From Armatimonadota bacterium (GTDB lineage: Bacteria > Armatimonadota > UBA5829): DNA of 59,536 bases. A model generated the notes under the pieces. That model ran no database searches. It had not been told where the DNA came from and worked only from the letters and a program-made list of their open reading frames with translations. The first letter of the stretch is position 1, and each line of letters starts with the position of its first letter. Of this stretch, positions 26,514-33,930 are shown piece by piece. The position numbers and the translations under genes are program-made. The DNA lies in contig JAMCYN010000121.1 in assembly GCA_023474015.1 (NCBI GenBank), positions 1 through 59,536 on the forward strand. The letters run 5' to 3'.

Positions 26514-27686
26514 TCACGCTCGGTTGTGAAGAAGTTGGGTCTCGTCGTTCTCTAGGGCACCGAACACCGGCTCCCGCCCGTCCCTCACGCAGCAGTAGGC
26601 ATAGACATACATCCCCGCCGACCAGCACTGGTCCGTCGCGCCCCGAGGCTCGCCCGTGATGCCGTGAAACCATTCGTTGAACTCCCACTCGTGCTCACGG
26701 CCCGCGCGGTTGCAGAGGGCAAGCTTGTAGAGGGCGTCTCTCGCCCGATCGAGGCGTCCCGCCCTAACAAGCGCTGCCACGTAGAGACCTCCGACCCACG
26801 GCCAGGACCCGCCGTTGTGATATTGGTCCGGCATGTTCAGCTCGTGCTCGGTGCGGTAGTACTCGCGCCAGTCCTTGTCCCCCGGCAGTAACGGCGGGTG
26901 CATTGTGCGGATCGGGTGAGGCGAGTCCAGCCGGCTGCGGTCTATGTAGTCGAAGATGGATGCCGTCTGGTCGTTGTCGGCGAGGCCGAACGCGACCGCG
27001 AACAGGTTCGCCGCCGTGTCGAACCACTCGCCATGCTCCTGCTTCCAGGCGTATGGTCTGAAGTAGCCCATCTCGGCGTTCCAGAGGAAGCCGTTTATGG
27101 CCTCCCTAACAAGGTGAGCGCGTTTGATATCTCCATACAGCTCCAGCGCGGCGAAGTAAAGGACGTTGGTGTAGAGGACGTGGCCGCGATTGGCTATGAG
27201 GTCCATCCAGTCGGTGGCTTCTTGCTGCTCGATCAGACCATCTTCGTGAGAGTCCTGCGACTTCAGCCAGACCATCGCGTGGCTTGCGGCCTGGCGGAAC
27301 TCGAGGCGCCGGCCTATCAATTGCTCGGCGTAGGCAAGGGTAATCACGAACCAGAGCGATGCGTCCGCCGCGCCGAACGCGATCAATCGAGGTCTGGAGG
27401 GGATGAACGTGTCTACGCAATTCGGAATCTGCCCGCTGAGCGATTGCCTGTCCATCAGCGTGTCCATTGTCTTGCGCCACTGGTGCACGTAGCGTTCCTC
27501 GCCGGAAACCAGCCCCCCAAGCGAGGAAATCAGCGCGTCGCGGGCGTAGATGGCGTTGTAGTAGTAGGGCGATGCGAAAAGGCCGTTGGGCGTCGAACAC
27601 TTGTCCAGGACGTCCTTGGCCTTCTCGAACGCTTCCTCGATGAGAACGTCTCTATCATCGTTGCGCTTCTGATTGCTCTTGGGCAT
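26514..27686 (-). CDS. Glycoside hydrolase of the (alpha/alpha)6-barrel type (amylo-glucosidase/GH100-like)
   Basis: 390 residues; GGGAGGA lies before the ATG, inside the end of the preceding GT gene, so the two genes are coupled. Motifs resemble glycogen-debranching and neutral-invertase enzymes: YYYNAIYARDALISSLGG, SGQIPNCVDTFIPSRPR, GAADASLWFVITLAYAEQL, ATDWMDLIANRG with a likely catalytic Asp, HNGGSWPWVGGLYVAAL, and HGITGEPRGATDQCWSAGM. There is no signal peptide, so it acts in the cytoplasm. It is third in an operon with a deacetylase and a GT4, so a trehalose-, sucrose- or glucan-like substrate is plausible. The exact family is uncertain. Confidence 0.75.
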   Translation of the reverse strand: MPKSNQKRNDDRDVLIEEAFEKAKDVLDKCSTPNGLFASPYYYNAIYARDALISSLGGLVSGEERYVHQWRKTMDTLMDRQSLSGQIPNCVDTFIPSRPRLIAFGAADASLWFVITLAYAEQLIGRRLEFRQAASHAMVWLKSQDSHEDGLIEQQEATDWMDLIANRGHVLYTNVLYFAALELYGDIKRAHLVREAINGFLWNAEMGYFRPYAWKQEHGEWFDTAANLFAVAFGLADNDQTASIFDYIDRSRLDSPHPIRTMHPPLLPGDKDWREYYRTEHELNMPDQYHNGGSWPWVGGLYVAALVRAGRLDRARDALYKLALCNRAGREHEWEFNEWFHGITGEPRGATDQCWSAGMYVYAYCCVRDGREPVFGALENDETQLLHNRA

Positions 27687-27689
27687 CCG

Positions 27690-28853
27690 CTATCCTCCCA
27701 CCGCGACGGCCTCGGGCGCCATCACGCGCTCGTTAATCAGCCGGACCACGTTCTCAGCCATTTGGCGATAGTCGAAGTGCTGCATTACATGAAGCCGAGC
27801 GGCGGCGCCCATGCCCCGGGCCAGATCATCGTTCGTTAGGAGTTTCAGCCCGTAGTCGGCCAGGTCGTTGACGTCGGCCCTCAGCGCGATAACTTTTGGC
27901 TGGTCGAAGCGGACCTCGAACTCCTCGGGGTAGCCCTGTGCCGGGCCGACCTCCGCCTCGGTAATGGATATCCATCTTGCCACCCGCGCGAGGAAGCCGG
28001 TTTGGCCGTGGACCACGGTCTCCTTTATTCCCATCGCGTCGACGCTCAGAACGGGCTTCCCGCAGGCCTGAGCCTCGACATGCGGCATGCCGAACCCCTC
28101 CTGGCGGCTCGGCCCGGCGTAAATATCACACGCGTTGTAGAGATAAGGCATATACTCCCGCGATAGCACGCCGTCGACATATTCGACCTTGTCCCGTATG
28201 CCCAGCTCCCGCGCGAGCGCCATATCGAGCGTGGTCTGACGCTCCGTGCGTCCCTGTTTCCAGACCTTGCACACGTAGCGCCAGTTGGAGAATTGCTTGT
28301 TTATCCGCGCGAGCGCCATCATCATCTCGCGGCTGCCCTTGCTGGCGCCGTCCCCGCCGATTGTAAGGATCAACTTCTCATCATCGGCTACCCCGAGCGA
28401 CTCGCGAACCGCGCGGACCTTCGGGTCATCCCTTGGGATGGGCTTGAAAGACTCCGTGTCACAGCCGATCGGCTGGACCACCATCTTCCCCGGCAACACC
28501 CCGTCTCGCTCGTAAGCTTCTTTGACCCAGCCGCTGGTGGCGAGGATGAGCCGCAAAGAGTTTAGCTCGCGCTGATAGTTGGCGACCCAGCCGTCCGCCA
28601 CGAGCCACGGAATCGGCTCGATGCCGAACTTGCGCGGATGAATCAACAGCTCAGGCAACTGGCCCCAGTAGCCAATTCCTATTGCTACATCGGGTCGGAA
28701 GCATTTGTAAAGCCATTCCTTTTCGAGGTCACCGGCGAGGTGGACCGGCGCGCACTCCACGCCGATCTCGCGAAGCCCTCTGTAGAGAAGCGCGCCCTGC
28801 GTTGCCAGGCCCGCCGGCGGAGATGGGTGTTCGTACATCATCAGTATTCGCAT
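27690..28853 (-). CDS. Group 1 (GT4) glycosyltransferase
   Basis: 387 residues; GAGGG lies seven bases before the ATG. The C-terminal GT-B lobe carries LILTIGGDGASKGSREMM and the GT4 donor site AGPSRQEGFGMPHVEAQACG with E-x7-E geometry. The N-terminal lobe begins MRILMMYEHPSPPAGLATQG. It lies 16 bases behind the PIG-L deacetylase gene and three bases before the hydrolase start. PIG-L plus GT4 recalls mycothiol- or bacillithiol-type pathways, but the hydrolase and the missing thiol ligase argue for another glycoconjugate. Confidence 0.9.
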   Translation of the reverse strand: MRILMMYEHPSPPAGLATQGALLYRGLREIGVECAPVHLAGDLEKEWLYKCFRPDVAIGIGYWGQLPELLIHPRKFGIEPIPWLVADGWVANYQRELNSLRLILATSGWVKEAYERDGVLPGKMVVQPIGCDTESFKPIPRDDPKVRAVRESLGVADDEKLILTIGGDGASKGSREMMMALARINKQFSNWRYVCKVWKQGRTERQTTLDMALARELGIRDKVEYVDGVLSREYMPYLYNACDIYAGPSRQEGFGMPHVEAQACGKPVLSVDAMGIKETVVHGQTGFLARVARWISITEAEVGPAQGYPEEFEVRFDQPKVIALRADVNDLADYGLKLLTNDDLARGMGAAARLHVMQHFDYRQMAENVVRLINERVMAPEAVAVGG

Positions 28854-28869
28854 TTTTAATCCCTCGTGA

Positions 28870-29496
28870 TCAATCCGTACTTTGGATTGTAGCTTGAAGC
28901 CGCTTGATACCGGCTGTCTTGCGGTGGGCCCGGAAAGCCTCCACCGGGCCTGCGGCGTCGAACTCGATACTGCCCGGGCCGAAGCCGTAAATCTCTTGCA
29001 CTATCCGGCGCTTGCGGTCATGTTCATTGTCCAGCAGGCGAACCAGGATATCCGCATCGACGGCCGGTTGGGGACGGCACTGCCCTCTCTGGTCATCGTA
29101 TGCGAAGAATAGAAGCTCGCCCGATAAGTCCCCCGAGTCGACCATATCTCGCACGGCCAGGTGGACCTGCTCATGGCGCTCGTGGCGCGTGTACTCGCCC
29201 TTCTGTCCGTGGGTGAATATGAGATCGAGCGTATGCGGCACAACCGCCACGATTCTTTCCTTGATCTCGTGAAGGTCGGGGGAGAGGGGAGCAAGTACCG
29301 GGCTGTCATCGAGGTTGGAGATAAACGCGCGCGCTCCCAGCTCTGCCGCGGCGCGGCAGAAGCGGGGCGCGCGGTCGGTGTCGCTTGCACGGCAGAGGCT
29401 GACTATGCGCCAGTCCCACCGGGGGTGCTTCAAAATCGAGCCACCCATCCAGATCATCTCGTCGTCCGGGTGGGCAACTATTATCAGGCAGTTCAC
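28870..29496 (-). CDS. PIG-L/LmbE family N-deacetylase
   Basis: 208 residues from GTG 29496, placed by GGAGCGAGG just upstream and by the family N-terminus; the open frame extends further but only through a repeat-derived tail. It begins VNCLIIVAHPDDEMIWMGG with the zinc motif AHPDDE, and carries FTHGQKGEYTRHERHEQVH with the HxxxH-like second ligand region. The family removes acetyl groups from N-acetylglucosamine conjugates. It is first in the operon with the GT4 and the hydrolase. Confidence 0.9.
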   Translation of the reverse strand: MNCLIIVAHPDDEMIWMGGSILKHPRWDWRIVSLCRASDTDRAPRFCRAAAELGARAFISNLDDSPVLAPLSPDLHEIKERIVAVVPHTLDLIFTHGQKGEYTRHERHEQVHLAVRDMVDSGDLSGELLFFAYDDQRGQCRPQPAVDADILVRLLDNEHDRKRRIVQEIYGFGPGSIEFDAAGPVEAFRAHRKTAGIKRLQATIQSTD

Positions 29497-29555
29497 ACGC
29501 CTCGCTCCAGTCGGAATAGAGGTCAAAATTCTGGGCCACGACTCGGACGCTTCAG

Positions 29556-29583
29556 ATGCTTCGGCTGCGTGCAACCGAAGCAA
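29556..29583. repeat. Short hairpin, family G copy
   Basis: GCTTCGG (29558-29564) pairs with CCGAAGC (29575-29581), flanked by AACAA, matching the copy at 15982-16007. The rest of the 230-base gap around it shows no gene. Confidence 0.55.
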
Positions 29584-29726
29584 CAATTTGGCCACTTCAC
29601 GCTTGCCGCCTGTCAGGCCCATCAGATATGTTCTACCCAAATCTTACAAACATCATCGGCAACACAGCACGGAAACTGCAGATACCGGATGGGCGAATCA
29701 CCGATCCGGGTGAAACCGATGTCTAT

Positions 29727-30758
29727 CTACCCTCCGACCGTCGCGCCTGTCGGGTTCACGAGCTTTTCGGCCTTTTCCAACTGATCGGGAGTGCCGAGCA
29801 CTATGAGCACGTCGCCCTCGTGCAGGACTTCGTCGGCGCTGGGGTTGGCGACCATCTTGCCGGAGGTCTTCTTGATGGCGATGATGGTGACGCCGGTCGC
29901 TCTTCGGAGGTTGGAGCCGGCGATGGTGGAGTCGATCATCTTCGAGCCGGAGCCGATGACGAGTTCCTCGATCATCATTTGCAGGTCGTCGGTGTGCATC
30001 GCGAGCTCGAGGAAGTCGAGAACGTTGGGCCGCAGCACGGCGGTCGCCATTCTCTTGCCGCCCATTACGTAGGGCGACATCACCTGGTCCGCGCCGGCCA
30101 TCCGCAGTTTGTCCTCGTTGTCTTCCTGGATCGACCTGGCGACGATGAACAGGCGCGGGTTCAGCGCGCGGGCGCTGAGGGTGATGAAGACGTTGTCCTC
30201 GTCGGACGGCGCGACCGTGATCAGTCCCCTGGCGCGCTCGATACCGGCGGCCTTGAGAATCCTGTCATCGCTCGCGTTGCCCTCGACGAACGGGATGTCC
30301 TGCGCCACGAGCTTGGGGAGCTGTTCGGGGTTGCGCTCGATGACGCAGTGCGGCGTGCCCTCGCGTTGGAGGTCCTTAACTATCTGCTGGCCCATCCTTC
30401 CGAACCCGCAGACTATGAAATGATCGCGCAGTTTAGCAATGTGTTTTTGCATTCTCTTCCTCTGTATCGCGTGCCACATCTGCTCGCCGACTACCGCCTG
30501 AATCAGGCTCGCACCGGCCCAGAATACCATAGTGACGCCGAAGACGATCAAGCATATAGTGAAGACTTTTCCGGCGTCGTCGAGTTCCCTGACTTCCCTG
30601 TAGCCGACCGTGCCGAGCGTGATGACGGTCATATACAGTGAGTCCAGAAGCGAGTAGTCCTCCAGTATGTGGTACCCGAACGTGCCGAGTACCACCAGGG
30701 CGACCAGCGCTATCACCGCCAGCCGGAATTGTTTGATTGGATCGATCTGCTGTGGCAT
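29727..30758 (-). CDS. Two-TM potassium channel with RCK domains
   Basis: 343 residues. Two membrane helices (about 10-30 and 65-95) flank a pore loop with the filter region TVITLGTVGYREV; the usual GYGD is here GYRE. An RCK_N Rossmann domain follows (FIVCGFGRMGQQIVKDL with G-x-G-x-x-G, EGNASDDRILKAAGIERA), then RCK_C (SNLRRATGVTIIAIKK, VLHEGDVLIVLGTPDQLEK). This is the MthK/TrkA-like layout, so a nucleotide- or cation-gated K+ channel is expected. The Arg in the filter could alter selectivity. Confidence 0.92.
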   Translation of the reverse strand: MPQQIDPIKQFRLAVIALVALVVLGTFGYHILEDYSLLDSLYMTVITLGTVGYREVRELDDAGKVFTICLIVFGVTMVFWAGASLIQAVVGEQMWHAIQRKRMQKHIAKLRDHFIVCGFGRMGQQIVKDLQREGTPHCVIERNPEQLPKLVAQDIPFVEGNASDDRILKAAGIERARGLITVAPSDEDNVFITLSARALNPRLFIVARSIQEDNEDKLRMAGADQVMSPYVMGGKRMATAVLRPNVLDFLELAMHTDDLQMMIEELVIGSGSKMIDSTIAGSNLRRATGVTIIAIKKTSGKMVANPSADEVLHEGDVLIVLGTPDQLEKAEKLVNPTGATVGG

Positions 30759-30967
30759 ATGGTTCCTCTAGCGTATAAGACCTTGTTATACGCGGCGTAT
30801 GGTCAATCCTCCCGAGCAGGCGATGGAATGGAATGGGTATTAACCACGAAAGGATATTCCCTTATCCTGACAGACCGAGCCGTTGATCTCAGCCCCTATA
30901 CTCGCGCCATAGCCTGAGATACCTTAATCGTGGGATGCACCAATTTCCCGATTTCCCGACCAAACTA

Positions 30968-30996
30968 TCGACATTACTGGCCAAGCGTGGTATAAT
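30968..30996 (+). promoter_or_regulatory. Sigma-70 promoter of the Hdr/glutamate synthase operon
   Basis: TCGACA (30968-30973), a 17-base spacer and TATAAT (30991-30996). Transcription would begin near 31003 and leave a leader of about 245 bases before the first gene. Confidence 0.65.
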
Positions 30997-31002
30997 ACAA
31001 AT

Positions 31003-31225
31003 GGTATTTCGGCCAGTGAGGGCCGAGAGAAGCTTTAGACGCGCGATTCATCGAAGTTTCGTGCGCGACGGACGATTGAGAGTCCACCCAGGCAACGTGA
31101 GCCTTGGGTGGATTTTGTGTTTTGTGGCGGGCTGTAAGGGAGCCGTACCGCCATAGCCTACACGAGCTGTAGAATTCGACAAGGGCGTCTCCGCCACGCA
31201 ATAACTGCGTGACGGAGACGCCCTT
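31003..31225 (+). other. Long structured operon leader with terminator and large hairpin
   Basis: The leader holds a 6-bp hairpin TCGGCC/GGCCGA (31009-31026), a GC-rich stem around 31040-31065, then a perfect intrinsic terminator: TCCACCCA (31083-31090) with TGGGTGGA (31105-31112) followed by TTTTGTGTTTT. A 19-bp hairpin follows (AAGGGCGTCTCCG/CGGAGACGCCCTT plus CACGCA/TGCGTG, 31181-31225) and ends 11 bases before the Shine-Dalgarno site. This fits either an attenuated (riboswitch-like) leader or a small RNA followed by a second hairpin. I could not match it to a known riboswitch. Confidence 0.55.
31083..31123 (+). terminator. Intrinsic terminator inside the operon leader
   Basis: Eight perfect base pairs plus three more beyond a bulge, loop AACGTGA, then a T-rich tract. 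It lies about 125 bases upstream of the first structural gene. Confidence 0.75.
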
Positions 31226-31250
31226 ATTGTCTCTACGGGAGGGATGCATG

Positions 31251-31664
31251 ATGGAAAGAACAGATAGAATCAGAATCTACTATTGCCGAAACACGGTCGG
31301 CGGCGGGCGGCTGCCGGAAGGGCTGGCGAATCTCCAACTGCGGGATGATGTCACGGTCGAAGCCGTGCCCTGCGGCGGGAGGATCGACCCTCGCTATCTT
31401 CTGAAGGCGTTTGAGTCGGGCGCGGACGCGGTCTGCGTGCTGACCTGCCCCATCAACCATTGCAAGCTGATGGAGGGTAATCTCAGGGCAGCGGTCCGCA
31501 TCGACCTCGCGCGCGAGATTCTATCGGAGGTCGGGCTGGGCTCGGGATGTATCCAGATGTTCATACCGAGCGACTCCGGCGAAGCCGCGCTGGATGTGGC
31601 GATTGAGAACATGGTCCGGTTCGTTGACGACAGAAGCCGGGCGAGAGTCGGAGTGATGGCTTAA
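31251..31664 (+). CDS. MvhD/FrhD-type hydrogenase iron-sulfur subunit (copy 1)
   Basis: 137 residues from the second of two adjacent ATG codons (31248 is the other); GGGAGGG lies seven bases upstream. The MvhD family pattern is visible: an N-terminal YYCRN, VPCGGRIDPRYLLKAFESGADAV, then CPINHCKLMEGN, the Cys set of the 2Fe-2S MvhD protein. MvhD passes electrons between HdrA and a partner. In acetogens MvhD belongs to MetFV-HdrABC-MvhD, and metF follows here one base after the stop. The N-terminal Cys pattern is reduced compared with copy 2 at 44447. First gene of the ten-gene operon. Confidence 0.88.
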   Translation: MERTDRIRIYYCRNTVGGGRLPEGLANLQLRDDVTVEAVPCGGRIDPRYLLKAFESGADAVCVLTCPINHCKLMEGNLRAAVRIDLAREILSEVGLGSGCIQMFIPSDSGEAALDVAIENMVRFVDDRSRARVGVMA

Positions 31665-31665
31665 G

Positions 31666-32568
31666 ATGAGCGGAGAGCACCTGGCGAAGGCGGTCGGAAA
31701 CGGCAAGTTTGTGGTGACGGCGGAGTGCAGGCCGCCCCGGGGAGCCGATGTCGCGCGGATCAAGGCTTGCGCGGCGGCCCTGGGGAGCAGCGTGGACGCG
31801 GTGTATATCCCCGAAAGCGACGATGGCGTCAGGCTTTCCAGCCTGGCGGCGTCGGGTCACCTGGCGACGGCCGGAGCGGAGCCGATTATGGCGCTGCTGA
31901 CGCGCGATCTGAACCGCATCGCGCTGCAGTCGGCGCTGTTGGGGGCGGCATCCGGGGGAATCAAGAACGTGCTTTGCACCACGGGTCGGCACCAGGCGCT
32001 GACGACCTCCGGCTCGGCCAGGGGCGTCTTCGATATCGACCCTATCCAGCTTCTTCGCGTCGCCGATGGCATGCGCAAAGAGGGCAGGCTGGCCGACGGC
32101 CAGTCGCTGGATGCTCCGATCGACCTCGTGCTCGGCATCGACGCGAACCCTTTCGCCGAGCCCGTCGAATTGCAGGTCCTGGCGCTGGAAAAGGCTATCA
32201 ATGCCGGGGCGGACTTTGTGATTACCCAGCCGGTGTTCAATCTCGACAGGTTTAACATCTGGATGAGCTACGTTCGCGAGCGCGGCTTGCATGAGAATGC
32301 ATGCATCATCGCGTCGGTGATGCCCCTATCTTCGGCGCAAGAGGCCGTGGCGCTGGCCGAGAAGTTCAACATTCTTGATATCGGCGATGATGTGGTCGAG
32401 AGGTTGCAGTCCGCCCAGTACCAGCGCGCCGCCGGTATGCACCTGGCGAAGGAAACAATCGACTGCCTCCGAAAAATCGAGGGCGTGCGCGGCGTCCACC
32501 TGATGACGGGCGAAGACTTTGAGCTTGCCGCCGAAGTCATCAAAGACAGCGGGCTTTCGAGGAGTTAA
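31666..32568 (+). CDS. metF: Methylenetetrahydrofolate reductase (MetF-like)
   Basis: 300 residues in a TIM-barrel pattern typical of MTHFR: FVVTAECRPPRGADVARI with the N-terminal Glu, ALLTRDLNRIALQSALLGA, GIKNVLCTTGRHQ, and GADFVITQPVFNLDRFNIWM (the family QPxF motif). It binds FAD and reduces 5,10-methylene-THF to 5-methyl-THF. Its MetV partner is the last gene of the operon. MetF of the MetV type takes electrons through MetV and Hdr/Mvh subunits instead of directly from NAD(P)H, so the context fits a complexed enzyme. The start is one base after the mvhD stop. Confidence 0.9.
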   Translation: MSGEHLAKAVGNGKFVVTAECRPPRGADVARIKACAAALGSSVDAVYIPESDDGVRLSSLAASGHLATAGAEPIMALLTRDLNRIALQSALLGAASGGIKNVLCTTGRHQALTTSGSARGVFDIDPIQLLRVADGMRKEGRLADGQSLDAPIDLVLGIDANPFAEPVELQVLALEKAINAGADFVITQPVFNLDRFNIWMSYVRERGLHENACIIASVMPLSSAQEAVALAEKFNILDIGDDVVERLQSAQYQRAAGMHLAKETIDCLRKIEGVRGVHLMTGEDFELAAEVIKDSGLSRS

Positions 32569-32571
32569 GCT

Positions 32572-33930
32572 ATGCCGGCGAAATACCACATTCACACCCG
32601 GCCCGTGCCGCCGAAGCACAAGTCGATCGGCAAATACTGCATCATCGACTGGCGCGAGGACTGTTCGTCCTGCCACAACTGCGTGAAGCGCGAGTGCGCC
32701 TACAGCGTCCACGATGACGAGCGCAAGCGTCTGCAGACCTCCCCGCGCGAATATGTCGATTACCTCTATGAGTGCAAGGGCTGCCTGTGCTGTGTACAAA
32801 GCTGCACCAAGGGCCTGCTGACCCAGCAGATCAATCCCGAATACCTGGAACTCGGCGACGAGGTCTGGACGGCGGACATTATATCGACCACGTGGTTCCA
32901 GGCCGAGACGGGCCGCGTACCCGTTTCGGGCGCGGGGTATCCTGGGCCGTTCAGGGGACCGGGGTTCGACTCGATACTCACGGACATGTCCGAGATTGTC
33001 CGGCCCACCCGTGACGGCATCCACGGCCGCGAGTATATAAGCACGGCGGCGGATATCGGGCGCAGACCGATGAAGCTGGAGTTCAACGCGGACGGCTCCC
33101 TGGCGACTCAATTCCCGGCGCAGGTTGAGGTCCCGATGCCGGTGGTTTTCAACATGATGCCCTGGCACAGCCCGGGGCCGAGGGTTTCGAAGTCTATTCT
33201 CGACGCCGCCAGAAAACTTGGCACGCTCGCGATCACGGACGATCCCGAGCTTATGGCGCATCCCGCTGCCCTCCCACATGTTTCCGGCGGCGATGCCGGA
33301 AAGGGCACAATCGCCGAATGGACCGACTGCCCCGAAGTGGTCGAGAAGATCAATAGGGCCAAGGCCGCCAAGCCCGGACTGGTGGCGATAGTGAAGTTGC
33401 CCCTGGGTTCGGCGTCGATTCCTCGGGCGTTCGAACTGGCTGGGCAAGGCGTCGATGCATTGCACGTGTTCGCGGATTGGCACGGCGTAACCACAGACAA
33501 TCGGCACGTCACCGACGGGATCCGCGGGCTGCACCAGGCTCTCGTTGCCGAGGGCATCAGGGACAAGGTCACCCTGATCGCCGGCGGGGGCATATCGATG
33601 GCCGAACATGTGATCAAGATGTTGCTGTGTGGTGCTGACTTGATTTCGGTGGACGTGCCGCTGATGGTCGCGCTGGAGTGCAGGGTCTGTATGAACTGCC
33701 AGGAAGGCATCGCGTGTCCAATCGGCCTCAACGATTCGGACAGCGATTACATCGTTGGGAGGCTGGCGAACCTGATGGGCGCGTGGCACAGCCAGATGCT
33801 GGAGATGATGGGGGCAATGGGCATTCGTGACGCCCGAAGGCTGCGCGGCGAAGTGGGCAGGGCGATGTTCTTCGACGATCTGGAGCGCGAGTGCTTCGGG
33901 CCGATCTTCGGGGAGAGGAAGGTTTCGTAA
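32572..33930 (+). CDS. GltB2-like FMN/iron-sulfur protein with degenerate active site
   Basis: 452 residues. Two N-terminal 4Fe-4S motifs (CSSCHNCVKREC about 31-42; CKGCLCCVQSC about 68-78) precede a glutamate-synthase-like FMN barrel and a C-terminal Cys cluster (CRVCMNCQEGIACP). It is a paralog of the next gene but lacks that gene's T-G-E-G-G substrate motif; the aligned position reads GTLAITDDPELM. GGGISMAEHVIKMLLCGADL keeps the phosphate-binding end of the barrel. It probably moves electrons or binds another substrate, not 2-oxoglutarate. The stop overlaps the next start (TAATG). Confidence 0.8.
   Translation: MPAKYHIHTRPVPPKHKSIGKYCIIDWREDCSSCHNCVKRECAYSVHDDERKRLQTSPREYVDYLYECKGCLCCVQSCTKGLLTQQINPEYLELGDEVWTADIISTTWFQAETGRVPVSGAGYPGPFRGPGFDSILTDMSEIVRPTRDGIHGREYISTAADIGRRPMKLEFNADGSLATQFPAQVEVPMPVVFNMMPWHSPGPRVSKSILDAARKLGTLAITDDPELMAHPAALPHVSGGDAGKGTIAEWTDCPEVVEKINRAKAAKPGLVAIVKLPLGSASIPRAFELAGQGVDALHVFADWHGVTTDNRHVTDGIRGLHQALVAEGIRDKVTLIAGGGISMAEHVIKMLLCGADLISVDVPLMVALECRVCMNCQEGIACPIGLNDSDSDYIVGRLANLMGAWHSQMLEMMGAMGIRDARRLRGEVGRAMFFDDLERECFGPIFGERKVS

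Noticed and set aside
29497..29640. N-terminal extension of the PIG-L deacetylase
   Set aside because: The extension comes from a family G hairpin and a Leu-Arg-rich low-complexity stretch; GTG 29496 has a better ribosome site and the family N-terminus.
31003..31020. Rex operators near the Hdr operon
   Set aside because: I searched by eye for TTGTGAA-type inverted repeats near the promoter and found none.
30991..31082. T-box or SAM riboswitch in the operon leader
   Set aside because: The conserved T-box TGGNACCGCG word and the SAM-I core motifs are absent, despite terminator-like structure.
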